The notes under the pieces were generated by a model that saw nothing but the letters and a program-made list of their open reading frames with translations, was not told the origin of the DNA and made no database searches. Made by a program: the position numbers and the translations under genes. Below are positions 34,673 through 43,560 of a stretch of DNA of 64,000 nt, one piece after another. Origin of the DNA: Metapseudomonas otitidis (lineage in GTDB: Bacteria; Pseudomonadota; Gammaproteobacteria; Pseudomonadales; Pseudomonadaceae); the NCBI RefSeq assembly GCF_900111835.1, contig NZ_FOJP01000023.1, forward strand, positions 1-64,000, read 5' to 3'. Every line of letters begins with the position of its first letter. The first letter of the stretch is position 1.

Positions 34673-34702
34673 TCAATAAAAAAAGGGCGCAACGTTACCC
34701 AT
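34673..34702 (-). promoter_or_regulatory. Candidate leader peptide inside a terminator-like hairpin upstream of hpt
   Basis: Leftward: a GGGAGGAGGGCGG ribosome-like site, then ATG and a nine-codon frame MGNVAPFFY ending in TGA (34673-34675). The same bases form AGGGCG/CGCCCT (arms 34704-34709 and 34684-34689) followed by seven Ts on the minus strand. A ribosome on the frame would open the stem. No upstream leftward gene needs a terminator here, so it may attenuate hpt. The stem is only 6 bp. Confidence 0.35.
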
Positions 34703-34807
34703 CCGCCCTCCTCCCGGCAAGCCCTGCCGGACGAGTGAGCGATGGTGCGCCAAGCGCGCCCGCAGAGGAAGCCCGCGGCCCTGTGACCCATGAGTCATCT
34801 CACGACA

Positions 34808-34822
34808 TGGCACGGGCAATGC
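34808..34822 (+). promoter_or_regulatory. Possible sigma-54 promoter upstream of upp
   Basis: TGGCACGGGCAATGC has GG (34809-34810) and GC (34821-34822) ten bases apart, the -24/-12 spacing; one base of the -12 element (ATGC for TTGC) deviates. It lies 47 bases before the upp start. A chance match is possible. Confidence 0.3.
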
Positions 34823-34868
34823 TTTAATCTATCGCGATTTTTTTGCCAGCCCGCCGGAGTGATTCCAC

Positions 34869-35507
34869 ATGCCCATTCGAGAGATCCGCCACCCGCTGAT
34901 CCGCCACAAGATCGGCCTCATGCGCCGCGCCGACATCAGCACCAAGAACTTCCGCGAACTGGCCCAGGAAATCGGCGCCCTGCTCACCTACGAAGCCACC
35001 AACGACCTGCCCCTGGAGAACTACGAGATCCAGGGCTGGGCCGGCCCGGTGCAGGTGGAGAAGATCGCCGGCAAGAAGATCACCGTGGTGCCCATCCTGC
35101 GCGCCGGCATCGGCATGCTGGACGGCGTGCTCAGCCTGGTGCCGGGGGCCAAGGTCAGCGCCGTGGGCGTGGCGCGCAACGAGGAAACCCTCGAAGCCCA
35201 CACCTACCTGGAGAAGCTGGCGCCGGAGATCAACGAGCGCCTGGCGCTGATCATCGACCCGATGCTGGCCACCGGCGGCTCCATGGTCGCCACCATCGAC
35301 CTGCTCAAGCGTGCCGGCTGCCGGGAAATCCGCGCGATGGTGCTGGTGGCCGCGCCGGAGGGCATCAAGGTGGTCAACGACGCCCACCCGGACGTGATGA
35401 TCTACACCGCCTCCATCGACCAGAAGCTCAACGAACATGGCTACATCATCCCGGGCCTGGGCGATGCCGGTGACAAGATCTTCGGCACCAAGCAGAAGGA
35501 CACCTGA
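34869..35507 (+). CDS. upp: Uracil phosphoribosyltransferase
   Basis: A 212-residue enzyme that converts uracil and PRPP to UMP. PRPP site: [13 protein letters not shown] (127-139); the uracil-binding [24 protein letters not shown] segment is present at the C-terminus. GGAG nine bases before the ATG sets the start. uraA follows after three bases, so import and salvage are co-expressed. Length and sequence are normal for the family. Confidence 0.96.
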   Translation: MPIREIRHPLIRHKIGLMRRADISTKNFRELAQEIGALLTYEATNDLPLENYEIQGWAGPVQVEKIAGKKITVVPILRAGIGMLDGVLSLVPGAKVSAVGVARNEETLEAHTYLEKLAPEINERLALIIDPMLATGGSMVATIDLLKRAGCREIRAMVLVAAPEGIKVVNDAHPDVMIYTASIDQKLNEHGYIIPGLGDAGDKIFGTKQKDT

Positions 35508-35510
35508 TCC

Positions 35511-36788
35511 ATGAGCGACGACTACAACGATCCGCTCTGGCGCCAGGTGCTGTCCGGCGCGCAGATGCTCTTCGTGGCCTTCGGCGCCCTGGTGCTGATG
35601 CCGCTGATCACCGGCCTGGACCCGAACGTCGCACTGTTCACCGCCGGCATGGGCACCCTGCTGTTCCAGCTGGTGACCGGGCGCCAGGTGCCGGTGTTCC
35701 TGGCATCGAGCTTCGCCTTCATCACCCCCATCATCCTCGCCAAGGGCCAGTTCGGCCTGGCCGCGACCATGGGCGGCGTGGTGGCGGCGGGTTTCGTCTA
35801 CACCTTCCTGGGCCTGGCGGTGAAGATCAAAGGCACCGGTTTCATCGACCGCCTGCTGCCGCCGGTGGTGATCGGCCCGGTGGTGATCTCCATCGGCCTG
35901 GCCATGGCCCCCATCGCCGCCAACATGGCCATGGGCAAGGGCGGTGACGGCACCCAGCTGATCCCCTACGGCACCGCCATGTGGATCTCCATGCCGGCCC
36001 TGCTCACCACGCTGATCGTCGCGGTCTTCGGCAAGGGCATCTTCCGCCTGGTGCCGATCATCGCCGGCGTGCTGGTGGGCTTCGTCCTGTCCTTCTGGTT
36101 CGGCGTGGTGGACACCGCCAAGATCGCGGCGGCGCCCTGGCTGGAGCTGCCCAACTTCGTCGCCCCCGAGTTCAACTGGCAGGCCATCCTGTTCATCGTC
36201 CCGGTGGCCCTGGCCCCGGCGATCGAGCACATCGGCGGCGTCATCGCCGTGGGCAGCGTGACCGGCAAGAACTACCTGAAGACCCCGGGCCTGCACCGCA
36301 CCCTGCTGGGCGACGGCCTGGCCACCTCGGCCGCCGGCCTGTTCGGCGGCCCGCCCAACACCACCTACGCGGAAGTGACCGGCGCGGTGATGCTGACCAA
36401 GAACTACAACCCGAAGATCATGACCTGGGCGGCGGTGTTCGCCATCGGCCTGGCCTTCATCGGCAAGTTCGGCGCCATCCTGCAGAGCATCCCGGTGCCG
36501 GTCATGGGCGGCATCCTCTGCCTGCTGTTCGGCTCTATCGCCGCCGTGGGCCTGAACACCATGATCCGCCACCAGGTGGACCTGGCCGAGGCGCGCAACC
36601 TGGTGATCGTCTCCGTCACCCTGGTGTTCGGCATCGGCGGCATGCTGGTGGGCACCGGTACCGGCCAGGACGACTTCGGCCTCAAGGGCATCGCCCTCTG
36701 CGCCATCGTCGCCATCGCCCTCAACCTGATCCTGCCCGGTCACCAGACCTGGAAGCACAAGGCTGCGGACGACACACCGGACATCTGA
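35511..36788 (+). CDS. uraA: Uracil:proton symporter
   Basis: A 425-residue nucleobase/cation symporter (NCS2) with about 14 membrane segments. The family motif around the substrate site is clear (FIVPVALAPAIEHIGGVIAVGSVTGKNYL), and so is GLFGGPPNTTYAEVTGAVMLTKNYNP. It imports uracil for upp, with which it forms an operon (three-base gap). A 19-bp perfect terminator follows. Confidence 0.95.
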   Translation: MSDDYNDPLWRQVLSGAQMLFVAFGALVLMPLITGLDPNVALFTAGMGTLLFQLVTGRQVPVFLASSFAFITPIILAKGQFGLAATMGGVVAAGFVYTFLGLAVKIKGTGFIDRLLPPVVIGPVVISIGLAMAPIAANMAMGKGGDGTQLIPYGTAMWISMPALLTTLIVAVFGKGIFRLVPIIAGVLVGFVLSFWFGVVDTAKIAAAPWLELPNFVAPEFNWQAILFIVPVALAPAIEHIGGVIAVGSVTGKNYLKTPGLHRTLLGDGLATSAAGLFGGPPNTTYAEVTGAVMLTKNYNPKIMTWAAVFAIGLAFIGKFGAILQSIPVPVMGGILCLLFGSIAAVGLNTMIRHQVDLAEARNLVIVSVTLVFGIGGMLVGTGTGQDDFGLKGIALCAIVAIALNLILPGHQTWKHKAADDTPDI

Positions 36789-36794
36789 GTCCTG

Positions 36795-36836
36795 CCCCAA
36801 TAAAGAGCCCCGCCATCGCGGGGCTCTTTATTGGGG
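36795..36836 (+). terminator. upp-uraA terminator, 19-bp perfect stem
   Basis: Arms 36795-36813 and 36818-36836 pair perfectly with the loop CATC; the stem contains AATAAAGAGCCCCGC, so the A/T stretch is inside the stem. Confidence 0.9.
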
Positions 36837-36875
36837 GCTCGTGCAACACCACACGGGCCAACCGACAACGCGCAG

Positions 36876-36893
36876 GGTGGGCTTCAGCTCACC
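36876..36893. repeat. Degenerate REP-like palindrome
   Basis: GGTGGGCTTCAGCTCACC differs by one base from the palindrome at 341-358 and has the same left flank (gcaGG). It is a single, unpaired copy near the end of the MFS gene. Confidence 0.65.
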
Positions 36894-36910
36894 ATTCCCC
36901 CCTCCCCGGA

Positions 36911-38269
36911 TCAGGCATCCGCCAGCTTCACCGCCGGCATCACGCTGGGCGCCACCCATTGCTTCAGCCGCTCGACACTCTCCCGATACGGCTTGAGGCC
37001 CATCCACAGCAACACCACGGAGCTGCCCACCGCCAGGGTGGTGACGATCAGCAGCGACCAGCGCAGGGCCAGGTCATCGGCGAAGATGAAGTCGGTGACC
37101 AACGCCACCGCCGTGGGGCCGAGCCCGAGACCGATGAGGGTGATGACGAACAGGTAGATGGCCGAAGCCTGGCCGCGCATGGTGTTGGGCATGATCTCCT
37201 GGATCGCGGCCGGCGCCACGCCGAAGGGCATGCTCAGGCAGAACACCGTCGGCGCCATCACCACGGTCACCCAGGCGGCATCGTCGAGGAGCGGGAACAG
37301 GATCACCAGCGGCAGCGCCCCCAGGGCGGCGAGCAGGCCGACGCGCATGTTGGCGTCGCTGCGGCCGCGCTTGGCCATCCAGTCCGCCAGGCGCCCGCCG
37401 AACACCACGCCCAGGCAGCCGAACACCGCCACCAGGGAGCCGTAGACGACGCCGACGTGCCCGGCATCCCAGCCGTGGGTGCGGATGTAGTAGGTGGGAA
37501 TCCAGGCCGCGCTGCCGTAGCCGGCGAAGGACAACCCGGCGAAGCCGAGGTTGTGGCACAGCACCGTGCGGCGGTTGCTGCGCAGGTAGCGGCCGACTTC
37601 CGACAACGGCACCGCGACGCCGGAGCCGACGCCCCGCCGCTCGGGCTCGCGCACCGCCAGCATCAACAAGGTGAACAGCACCCCGGCGGCGCCGAGGATG
37701 AGGAAGATCAGCTGCCAGGGCCGCACGTCCCCCAGCAGCGGCAGGTGCACGTCGCCCTGGGCCGAGGCGAACTTGATCACCAGCCCGCCCACCAGGAACG
37801 CCAGCCCAGAACCCAGGTACACCCCCATGGAATAGACGCTGATGGCGGTGGCACGGCGCTCCCGGGGGAAGCTGTCGGCGATCAGCGAATAGGCCGCCGG
37901 CGACAGGGCTGCCTCGCCGACGCCCACGCCGATGCGGCAGACGAGGAACTGCCAGTAGAGCTTGGCCAGCCCGCAGGCGGCGGTGGCGGCGCTCCAGAAC
38001 AGCACGCCGATGGCGATCAGCCCGCGTCGGCTGCGGGTATCGGCCAGGCGCCCGAGGGGGATGCCGCACACGGTGTAGAACAGCGCGAAGGACAGCCCCA
38101 TGAGCAGGCTCATCTGGGTGTCGCTGATGACCAGGTCGCGGCGGATGGGGCCCACCAGCAGGTTGAGGATCTGCCGGTCGATGAACGACAGCACGTACGC
38201 CACCATCAGGATGGCGACGGTGGTCCAGGCTCGCAGGCCCGAGGGATAGCCGTTGTTGTTGTTCTGCAT
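36911..38269 (-). CDS. Spinster-like MFS transporter
   Basis: A 452-residue MFS protein. Features: FIDRQILNLLVGPIRRDL in the first helix/loop and GRLADTRSRRGLIAIG in loop 2-3, the pattern of the Spns-like group (sphingolipid or related carriers in animals; mostly unknown in bacteria). About 12 membrane segments. GAGGAG is placed well before ATG 38267-38269. From memory it fits the PA4654 slot, while the preceding cupE genes of PAO1 are not here. Confidence 0.85.
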   Translation of the reverse strand: MQNNNNGYPSGLRAWTTVAILMVAYVLSFIDRQILNLLVGPIRRDLVISDTQMSLLMGLSFALFYTVCGIPLGRLADTRSRRGLIAIGVLFWSAATAACGLAKLYWQFLVCRIGVGVGEAALSPAAYSLIADSFPRERRATAISVYSMGVYLGSGLAFLVGGLVIKFASAQGDVHLPLLGDVRPWQLIFLILGAAGVLFTLLMLAVREPERRGVGSGVAVPLSEVGRYLRSNRRTVLCHNLGFAGLSFAGYGSAAWIPTYYIRTHGWDAGHVGVVYGSLVAVFGCLGVVFGGRLADWMAKRGRSDANMRVGLLAALGALPLVILFPLLDDAAWVTVVMAPTVFCLSMPFGVAPAAIQEIMPNTMRGQASAIYLFVITLIGLGLGPTAVALVTDFIFADDLALRWSLLIVTTLAVGSSVVLLWMGLKPYRESVERLKQWVAPSVMPAVKLADA

Positions 38270-38395
38270 GGGCTCTCCTCGGCGCCGCCGGTGCGGCGCA
38301 CGACGGGTGGAAGGAGCGCCCAGCTTAGGTGCAGGCGGGATGAGGCAGCGGCCTTATAGGCCAGGCGAATGCCCGGGCTGCCCCCGGGCTGATGC

Positions 38396-39421
38396 TCAGA
38401 GCAGGCGCTGGGCCTTGCCGGAAAGACTGGCCAGGGCCTGGGCCCATTGCGGGTGGTCGTTCATGCAGGGCACCAGCACCAGGTCCTCGCCGCCGGCGGC
38501 GATGAACTGCTCGCGCCCACGGTCGCCGATCTCTTCCAGGGTCTCGATGCAGTCGGCGACAAAGGCCGGGCACATCACCAGCAGTTTCTTCACCCCCTGG
38601 GCCGCCAGTTCGTCGAGGCGGCTTTCGGTGTAGGGCTCGATCCACTTGGCGCGACCCAGGCGCGACTGGAAGGACACCGACCACTGCCCCGGCTGCAGCC
38701 CCATGCGCGCGGCGAAGCCTTCGCTGGTGCGGTAGCACTGGGCGCGGTAGCAGCGGGCGAGCACCTGGCCCTCGGCGCGCTGGCAGCAGTCCGCGCCCTT
38801 CAGGCAGTGGCTGCCGCTGGTGTCGGCCTTGTGCAGGTGACGCTCGGGCAGCCCGTGGTAGCTCATCAGCAGGTGGTCGAAACCCTGCTCCAGGTGCGGG
38901 CGGGCACTGGCCACCAGGGCGTCGAGGTACTCGGGCTGGTCATAGAAGGGGTCGAGCACCTGCACCTGGAGCTTGAGGCCATGGGCCGCGATGACCCGGC
39001 GCGTCTCCTGCTCGACGGTGGTGGTGGTGCTGTCGGCGAACTGCGGGTACAGCGGCGCCAGCGTCACGCGCTTCACGCCCTGGCGCACCAGCTCCTGCAG
39101 GGTGTTCTCGATGGAGGGCTCGCCGTAGCGCATCGCCAGGGCCACCGGCCCGTGGGGCCAGAACGGCCGGGTGGCCTCTTGCAGGCGGCGGCTGAGGGTC
39201 ACCAGTGGCGAGCCCTCGGGCCACCAGATGGAGGCGTAGGCATGGGCCGACTGCGCCGGCCGCTTGATCAGGATCAGCGACACCAGCAGGCGGCGCAGCG
39301 GCCAGGGCAGGTCGATGACGTAGGGGTCCATGAGGAACTGGTTGAGGTAGCGGCGCACGTCCTCCACCGAGGTGGACGACGGCGAACCCAGGTTCACCAG
39401 CAGCAGCGCGTGATCGGTCAT
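38396..39421 (-). CDS. hemH: Ferrochelatase with an internal cysteine cluster
   Basis: A 341-residue ferrochelatase that inserts Fe2+ into protoporphyrin IX. The catalytic His is H189 ([15 protein letters not shown]), and the second block ([17 protein letters not shown]) is present; E294 and E297 lie in the metal-path helix. Between them is a run of five cysteines, C206, C212, C213, C224 and C229, over 24 residues. An internal four-Cys segment binds [2Fe-2S] in one described bacterial ferrochelatase class, so a cluster is plausible here. The ATG overlaps the epimerase stop by four bases (ATGA), so the genes are co-translated. Confidence 0.93.
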   Translation of the reverse strand: MTDHALLLVNLGSPSSTSVEDVRRYLNQFLMDPYVIDLPWPLRRLLVSLILIKRPAQSAHAYASIWWPEGSPLVTLSRRLQEATRPFWPHGPVALAMRYGEPSIENTLQELVRQGVKRVTLAPLYPQFADSTTTTVEQETRRVIAAHGLKLQVQVLDPFYDQPEYLDALVASARPHLEQGFDHLLMSYHGLPERHLHKADTSGSHCLKGADCCQRAEGQVLARCYRAQCYRTSEGFAARMGLQPGQWSVSFQSRLGRAKWIEPYTESRLDELAAQGVKKLLVMCPAFVADCIETLEEIGDRGREQFIAAGGEDLVLVPCMNDHPQWAQALASLSGKAQRLL

Positions 39422-40332
39422 GGAACATCCTTCTTGGGCCCGACCAGGTCAGCCAGCGCCCGGTCGAGGTCGTTGAAACGAAAGGTGAAGCCGGCCTCCA
39501 GCAATCGGCTGGGCAGGGCCCGCTGGCCGCCGATCATCAGGATCGACATTTCCCCCAGCAGAAGCCGCAGCACCGCGGCCGGCGTCGGCAGCCAGACCGG
39601 CCGCCCGAGGGCACGGCCCAGGCTGCGGGCGAAGTCGGCGTTGCGGGCCGGCTGCGGCGCGCACGCATTATAGGGACCGCTCGCGCCGTCCAGCCGCAAA
39701 AGAAAATCCATCGCGGCGATTTGATCTTCCAGATGAATCCACGGCCACCACTGGCGTCCGCTGCCCATGGTGCCGCCGAGGCCGAAGCGGAACTGCGGCA
39801 GCAGGCGCGACAAAAAGCCGCCACGGGGCGACATCACCAGGCCGATGCGCAGCAGCACCACGCGGATGCCCAGGGCTTCGGCGTCACGGGCGGCGTCTTC
39901 CCAGGCCTGGCACAGCTCGCTGGCGAAATCGCCTTGTCCGGGCGGGGCGTCCTCGCGCAGCTCACGCTCACCGCCGTCGCCGTACCAGCCCACCGCCGAG
40001 CCGTTGAGCAGCAGCGCCGGGCGCTGGCTGCGGGTACCCAGCCAGGCCACCAGGCGCTCGGTCAGCGCCACGCGGCTGGCCAGCAGGCTGGCCTTGCGGG
40101 CACGAGTCCAGGGGCGGTCGGCAACGGGTTGGCCGGCAAGGTTCACCACCGCGTCCAGCGGGCCGTCCCCGTAGTCTTCCAGCCGGGCGATGCCACGCAC
40201 CGAAGCGGTGCACAGGCGCGGTACATCCTGGGGCCGACGGCTCAAGACCGTCAGTTGGTGGCCTTCGGCAACCCAGCGCCGGCACAGGGCGCTTCCAATA
40301 AGCCCAGTACCGCCGGTCAGCAATATGTGCAT
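39418..40332 (-). CDS. TIGR01777-family NAD(P)-dependent epimerase/dehydratase-like protein
   Basis: A 304-residue extended-SDR protein (YfcH-like). It has the nucleotide-binding GGTGLIG (7-13), [19 protein letters not shown] and, near the end, [22 protein letters not shown], the DUF1731 tail of the family. Its function is not known; its tie to hemH (ATGA overlap) is conserved in Pseudomonas. The start ATG 40330-40332 has GGAGG five bases upstream and is preferred to an in-frame start eight codons further 5'. Confidence 0.85.
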   Translation of the reverse strand: MHILLTGGTGLIGSALCRRWVAEGHQLTVLSRRPQDVPRLCTASVRGIARLEDYGDGPLDAVVNLAGQPVADRPWTRARKASLLASRVALTERLVAWLGTRSQRPALLLNGSAVGWYGDGGERELREDAPPGQGDFASELCQAWEDAARDAEALGIRVVLLRIGLVMSPRGGFLSRLLPQFRFGLGGTMGSGRQWWPWIHLEDQIAAMDFLLRLDGASGPYNACAPQPARNADFARSLGRALGRPVWLPTPAAVLRLLLGEMSILMIGGQRALPSRLLEAGFTFRFNDLDRALADLVGPKKDVP

Positions 40333-40453
40333 GGCATCCTCCTCGCATGGCACCAACTGGAAATATCGCCCTAGTCTGAATCATGACGGGGCACAGGTTG
40401 GCTCCATCACGGTCACACCCCTTGAAGGCATCGCGATTGGAACCGATCATCCC

Positions 40454-40477
40454 TGTACAATTCAAGCAATCTGTACA
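40454..40477 (+). promoter_or_regulatory. TGTACA box pair upstream of the renalase gene
   Basis: CTGTACAA (box 40454-40459), 12 bases, CTGTACAG (box 40472-40477). The same arrangement occurs twice before rudS. The first box overlaps a -10-like TACAAT (40456-40461). Likely operator of the MerR-type regulator encoded at 42618. Confidence 0.7.
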
Positions 40478-40523
40478 GGTTTGTCAGCCCGACCTGCAGT
40501 CACGCACAAAGGTATCGAGGTAG

Positions 40524-41510
<987 letters not shown>

Positions 41511-41528
41511 CGGTCGCGCACCGTCCCA

Positions 41529-41553
41529 CCGGCGACCCCGGACAGGTCGCCGG
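41529..41553 (+). terminator. Hairpin after the renalase gene
   Basis: CCGGCGACC (41529-41537), seven-base loop, GGTCGCCGG (41545-41553); no T run. It lies directly before the operators of the next operon. Confidence 0.55.
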
Positions 41554-41558
41554 GAAAG

Positions 41559-41634
41559 TTGTACAAGGCTATTGATTTGTACAACGGCACGCCTATGATG
41601 AACACAGGTTGTACAAACCACAGAACCTGTACAA
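41559..41634 (+). promoter_or_regulatory. Promoter of the rudS-phrB operon with two TGTACA operator pairs
   Basis: Pair A: TTGTACAA boxes with cores 41560-41565 and 41578-41583; pair B: cores 41610-41615 and 41628-41633. Both pairs have exactly 12 bases between cores, as at 40454-40477. A likely promoter is TTGATT (41572-41577) and TATGAT (41594-41599) with a 16-base spacer; a pair-A box lies between -35 and -10, and pair B lies just after the expected transcript start. That layout suits repression released by a signal. Confidence 0.72.
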
Positions 41635-41652
41635 GTTCATCCGAGGCACCGC

Positions 41653-42615
41653 ATGTCCAGCGCCCCCACCGCCCAGCCCCCCAAGATCGGCATCAGCGCC
41701 TGCCTGATGGGCGAGGAAGTCCGCTTCAATGGCGGGCACAAGGAATCCCGCCTGTGCAGCCAGTTCCTCGCCCGCCACCTGGAATTCGTCCGCGTCTGCC
41801 CGGAGGTCGGCATCGGCCTCGGCACGCCGCGCCCGACCCTGCGCCTGGTAGGCGACCCCGCCGCCCCGCGCGCCGTGGGCAGCCGCGACGAGCGTGACGT
41901 CAGCGATGCCCTGCGCGACTACGGCCGGCAGACCGCCGAGCGCCTGGACGACCTGGACGGCTTCATCTTCATGCAGAAGTCGCCCTCCTGCGGCCTCTAC
42001 CGGGTCAAGGTCTACCAGGACAACGGCTACCCCGCCGAAGGCGGCGGGCGCGGTCTGTTCGCCGAGACCTTCTGCGCCGCCCGCCCTGACCTGCCGGTGG
42101 AGGAAGAAGGCCGCCTGTGCGACCCGGTGCTGCGGGAGAACTTCCTCACCCGCGTCTACGCCCACGCCGAATGGCGCGCCCTGCAGGCCGAGGGGCTGAC
42201 CCGGCGCGGCATCCTCGAATTCCACGCCCGCTACAAGTACCAGCTGATGGCCAGCGACCCCGCGCGCTACCGCGCCCTGGGGCGGATGCTCGGCGGCATC
42301 GGCGAACACCACCCCGAGGAACTGGCGCCGCGCTACTTCAGCGAGCTGATGAAGGGCCTCAGCCGCTGCGCCACCCGGGGCACCCACAGCAACGTCCTGC
42401 AGCACCTGTCGGGTTACCTGAAGGACGCCCTGTCCCGCGAGGAGAAGGCCGAAATGCAGGCCCTGATCGACAAGTACCGAGCCGGCATCGTGCCGCTGGT
42501 GGTGCCCATGACCCTGCTCAAGCACCACTTCGCCCGCCACCCGCACCCCTACATCGCGCAGCAGGCCTACCTGCAACCGCATCCCGAAGACCTCAGCCTG
42601 CGCAACGCCATCTGA
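41653..42615 (+). CDS. rudS: RudS-type tRNA 4-thiouridine desulfidase (DUF523-DUF1722)
   Basis: A 320-residue two-domain protein. Residues 1-150 are DUF523/TudS: ISACLMGEEVRFNGGHK (C17), CPEVGIGLGTPRP (C49) and KSPSCG (C113), the three cysteines that hold a [4Fe-4S] cluster in TudS. Residues about 185-315 are DUF1722 (FHARYKYQLMASD, HPHPYIAQQAYLQPHPEDLSLRN). The fusion was recently described as RudS, which removes sulfur from 4-thiouridine in tRNA. Since s4U is the near-UV target in tRNA, a place in an operon with photolyase makes sense. It is the first gene of the operon; GAGG before ATG. Confidence 0.85.
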   Translation: MSSAPTAQPPKIGISACLMGEEVRFNGGHKESRLCSQFLARHLEFVRVCPEVGIGLGTPRPTLRLVGDPAAPRAVGSRDERDVSDALRDYGRQTAERLDDLDGFIFMQKSPSCGLYRVKVYQDNGYPAEGGGRGLFAETFCAARPDLPVEEEGRLCDPVLRENFLTRVYAHAEWRALQAEGLTRRGILEFHARYKYQLMASDPARYRALGRMLGGIGEHHPEELAPRYFSELMKGLSRCATRGTHSNVLQHLSGYLKDALSREEKAEMQALIDKYRAGIVPLVVPMTLLKHHFARHPHPYIAQQAYLQPHPEDLSLRNAI

Positions 42616-42617
42616 CC

Positions 42618-43553
42618 ATGGACGAACAGGACGACATCCCCCTCGACGCCGAGTGCCAGGCAGCCCTGGAACGCGGCCTGCTGCCGATTCGCGACGTATC
42701 GCGGCTCACCGGCGTCAACGCCGTGACCCTGCGCGCCTGGGAACGGCGCTACGGCCTGGTGCTGCCCCACCGCACCGCCAAGGGCCACCGCCTCTACGAC
42801 GCCGGGCACCTGGCGCGCATCCGCGCCGTGCTCGCCTGGCTGGACCGCGGCGTGCCGGTCAGCCAGGTCAAGGCGCTGCTGCGCGGCGGCCAGAGCCCGG
42901 ACATCGACATCACCTCCCAGTGGGACGAACAGCGCGCCAAGCTGCTGGAAGCCATCGACGCCCTCGCCGACCGGCGCCTGGACGAGCGCTTCAATGCCGC
43001 CCTGTCGCTCTACCCGCCCCACACCCTGTGCCAGCAGCTGCTGCTGCCCCTGCTCACCCAGCTGGAAAGCCGCTGGCGCGACCAGTACGGCGCACGGCTG
43101 GAGCGGGTCTTCTTCAATGCCTGGCTGCGCAGCAAGCTGGGCACCCGCATCCACCACAACAACCGCCAGAACAGCGGCGCGCCGCTGCTGCTGATCAACC
43201 CCTGCGAGCAGCCGATGAACCCCGGCCTCTGGCTCACCGCCTGGCTGGCGAGCAACACCGGCTGCCCGGTGGAGGTGCTGGAGTGGCCGGTGCCGGTGGC
43301 CGAGCTGCCCCTGGCCCTGGCCCGCATGGAGCCCCGCGCCCTGGCCTTCCACGCCGACCACGCGTTGAACGGGCAGCTGCCGCGCCTGCTGATGGGCCAC
43401 GCCTGCCCGGTGCTGCTCAGCGGCGCCGCCGTGCGCATCCACCGCGAAGCGCTGGCACCGCTGGAACACGACCATCCCGACATCCACCTGGCCGACGACC
43501 CGGTCGCGGCCCTGAACACCCTGTACGGGCTCGGCCTGCTGGCCGGCTCCTGA
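42618..43553 (+). CDS. MerR-family regulator with B12-binding-like domain (CarH/LitR class II type)
   Basis: A 311-residue regulator. Residues 20-90 form a MerR DNA-binding domain (LLPIRDVSRLTGVNAVTLRAWERRYG...). The remainder is laid out like the helical and Rossmann parts of CarH/LitR photoreceptors, but where those have an E-x-H cobalamin-ligand motif this protein has CEQPMNP (196-202), so the His ligand is missing and B12-dependent light sensing is not expected. In P. putida such class II proteins (PplR) work with a short LOV protein, which is not in this window. Expected to bind the TGTACA pairs and to repress its own operon and renalase. No own ribosome site; two bases after rudS. Confidence 0.85.
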   Translation: MDEQDDIPLDAECQAALERGLLPIRDVSRLTGVNAVTLRAWERRYGLVLPHRTAKGHRLYDAGHLARIRAVLAWLDRGVPVSQVKALLRGGQSPDIDITSQWDEQRAKLLEAIDALADRRLDERFNAALSLYPPHTLCQQLLLPLLTQLESRWRDQYGARLERVFFNAWLRSKLGTRIHHNNRQNSGAPLLLINPCEQPMNPGLWLTAWLASNTGCPVEVLEWPVPVAELPLALARMEPRALAFHADHALNGQLPRLLMGHACPVLLSGAAVRIHREALAPLEHDHPDIHLADDPVAALNTLYGLGLLAGS

Positions 43554-43560
43554 GGTTCCC

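Noticed and set aside
35981-38359. 792-codon open frame on the plus strand over uraA and the MFS gene
   Set aside because: It crosses the strong uraA terminator and is out of frame or antisense to genes with clear family motifs.
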